This document shows, in pieces, positions 5,855 to 6,129 of a stretch of DNA of 6,129 nt. The position numbers were made by a program, and so were the translations under genes. The stretch's first letter is position 1; every line of letters starts with the position of its first letter. Source of the DNA: JBAYVY01 sp041674345. Lineage in GTDB: Bacteria; Planctomycetota; Phycisphaerae; Phycisphaerales; Zrk34. Location of the stretch: positions 1 to 6,129 of the forward strand of contig JBAYVY010000232.1 in NCBI GenBank assembly GCA_041674345.1, written 5' to 3'. The notes beneath the pieces were generated by a model that saw only the letters and a program-made list of their open reading frames with translations, was not told the origin of the DNA and searched no databases.

Positions 5855-6129
5855 AAACGCACGTGCTTCGATAGAGCCGAATGCGTGAACAATCGCGGGG
5901 CGAAGAAAAAGGGGATGCGTACATATGTTGACCGCGAGAGGGCGGGGGTGTGAGGTGGAGGCATGGCCGGAAGCACGAAACAACAACCCGGCGGCGCGGT
6001 GTTTCACGCTCTCAATCATTACTTTGTTTTCAGTGAAAGCAAAGTAATCATCGTCGCTGTTTGATGCGGCAAATACCGATGGAAAATGTGAATTGGGCCG
6101 GAAAAGACGCAAGTAAAACCGTACCTGTC
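5855..6129. other. Intergenic tail with no convincing gene
   Basis: After the last stop codon 275 nt remain. I see no recognisable protein, tRNA or T-run terminator. Two short palindromes, GCACGTGC (5859-5866) and ACATATGT (5921-5928), are too short to weigh. The one clear structure is the hairpin at 6018-6048. The next gene must begin or end beyond the window. Confidence 0.6.
6018..6048. other. Long AT-rich hairpin or operator
   Basis: ATTACTTTGTTTTC (6018-6031) pairs with GAAAGCAAAGTAAT (6035-6048) over 14 bp, with one T-G wobble (6027/6039) and a 3-base AGT loop. Nine consecutive perfect pairs form the outer part. It lies about 165 nt after the operon's last stop. No T-run follows on either strand, so a simple intrinsic terminator is unlikely. 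It could be a bidirectional RNA end structure, a binding site for the next gene's regulator, or the end of a small repeat element. Confidence 0.65.

Noticed and set aside
5963..6064. 33-codon plus-strand ORF covering the hairpin
   Set aside because: GGAGG lies almost against the ATG, too close to work, and the peptide has no recognisable feature; it is probably chance.
5549..6112. 187-residue minus-strand ORF across the right end
   Set aside because: Half of it lies antisense to the operon's last gene and the remainder shows no recognisable motif or ribosome binding site.

Overview
The window holds a compact carbohydrate-catabolism locus from a GC-rich environmental bacterium. The style suggests a Planctomycetes-like organism (Phycisphaerae) or a relative in the PVC group: long cytoplasmic glycoside hydrolases, a LacI regulator next to its targets, weak or missing Shine-Dalgarno sites, and a 9-bp CACGGAG repeat cluster between genes. 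That assignment is inference; the window has no marker gene.

Layout. At the left edge is the start of a minus-strand gene for an exported protein (positions 73 to 1, cut by the window). It has a strong ribosome binding site, a well-formed sigma-70-type promoter (TTGACA, 17-bp spacer, TATTTT) and a CG-centred near-palindrome over the probable transcription start. Divergent from it, after an inverted array of 9-bp repeats, is a LacI-family regulator (398-1528). Then come three plus-strand genes that look like one operon: a short SGNH/GDSL-type hydrolase that has lost its middle (1698-2084), a GH29 alpha-L-fucosidase with an added C-terminal beta-sandwich (2074-3759, overlapping the previous stop by 11 nt), and a 684-residue protein built like a GH42-type enzyme but not assignable to a named family (3800-5854). 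The last 275 nt hold no convincing gene, only a strong 14-bp AT-rich hairpin at 6018-6048.

How it may work. None of the three operon proteins has a signal peptide, so they probably act in the cytoplasm on imported oligosaccharides. The fucosidase would remove terminal alpha-L-fucose and the 684-residue enzyme would cleave another linkage. The SGNH protein would once have removed acyl groups, but it now lacks the segment that normally carries two of the four conserved catalytic blocks. The LacI protein probably senses a sugar from this pathway and controls the operon, the divergent exported gene, or both.

The best leads are the clean in-frame internal deletion in the SGNH gene with its coupling overlap kept, the unassigned 684-residue putative glycosidase, the operator-like site on the divergent promoter, and a GC-rich octamer that recurs five times across the regulator and the deletion junction. 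I see no sign of a defence system, CRISPR array, complete mobile element or RNA gene.
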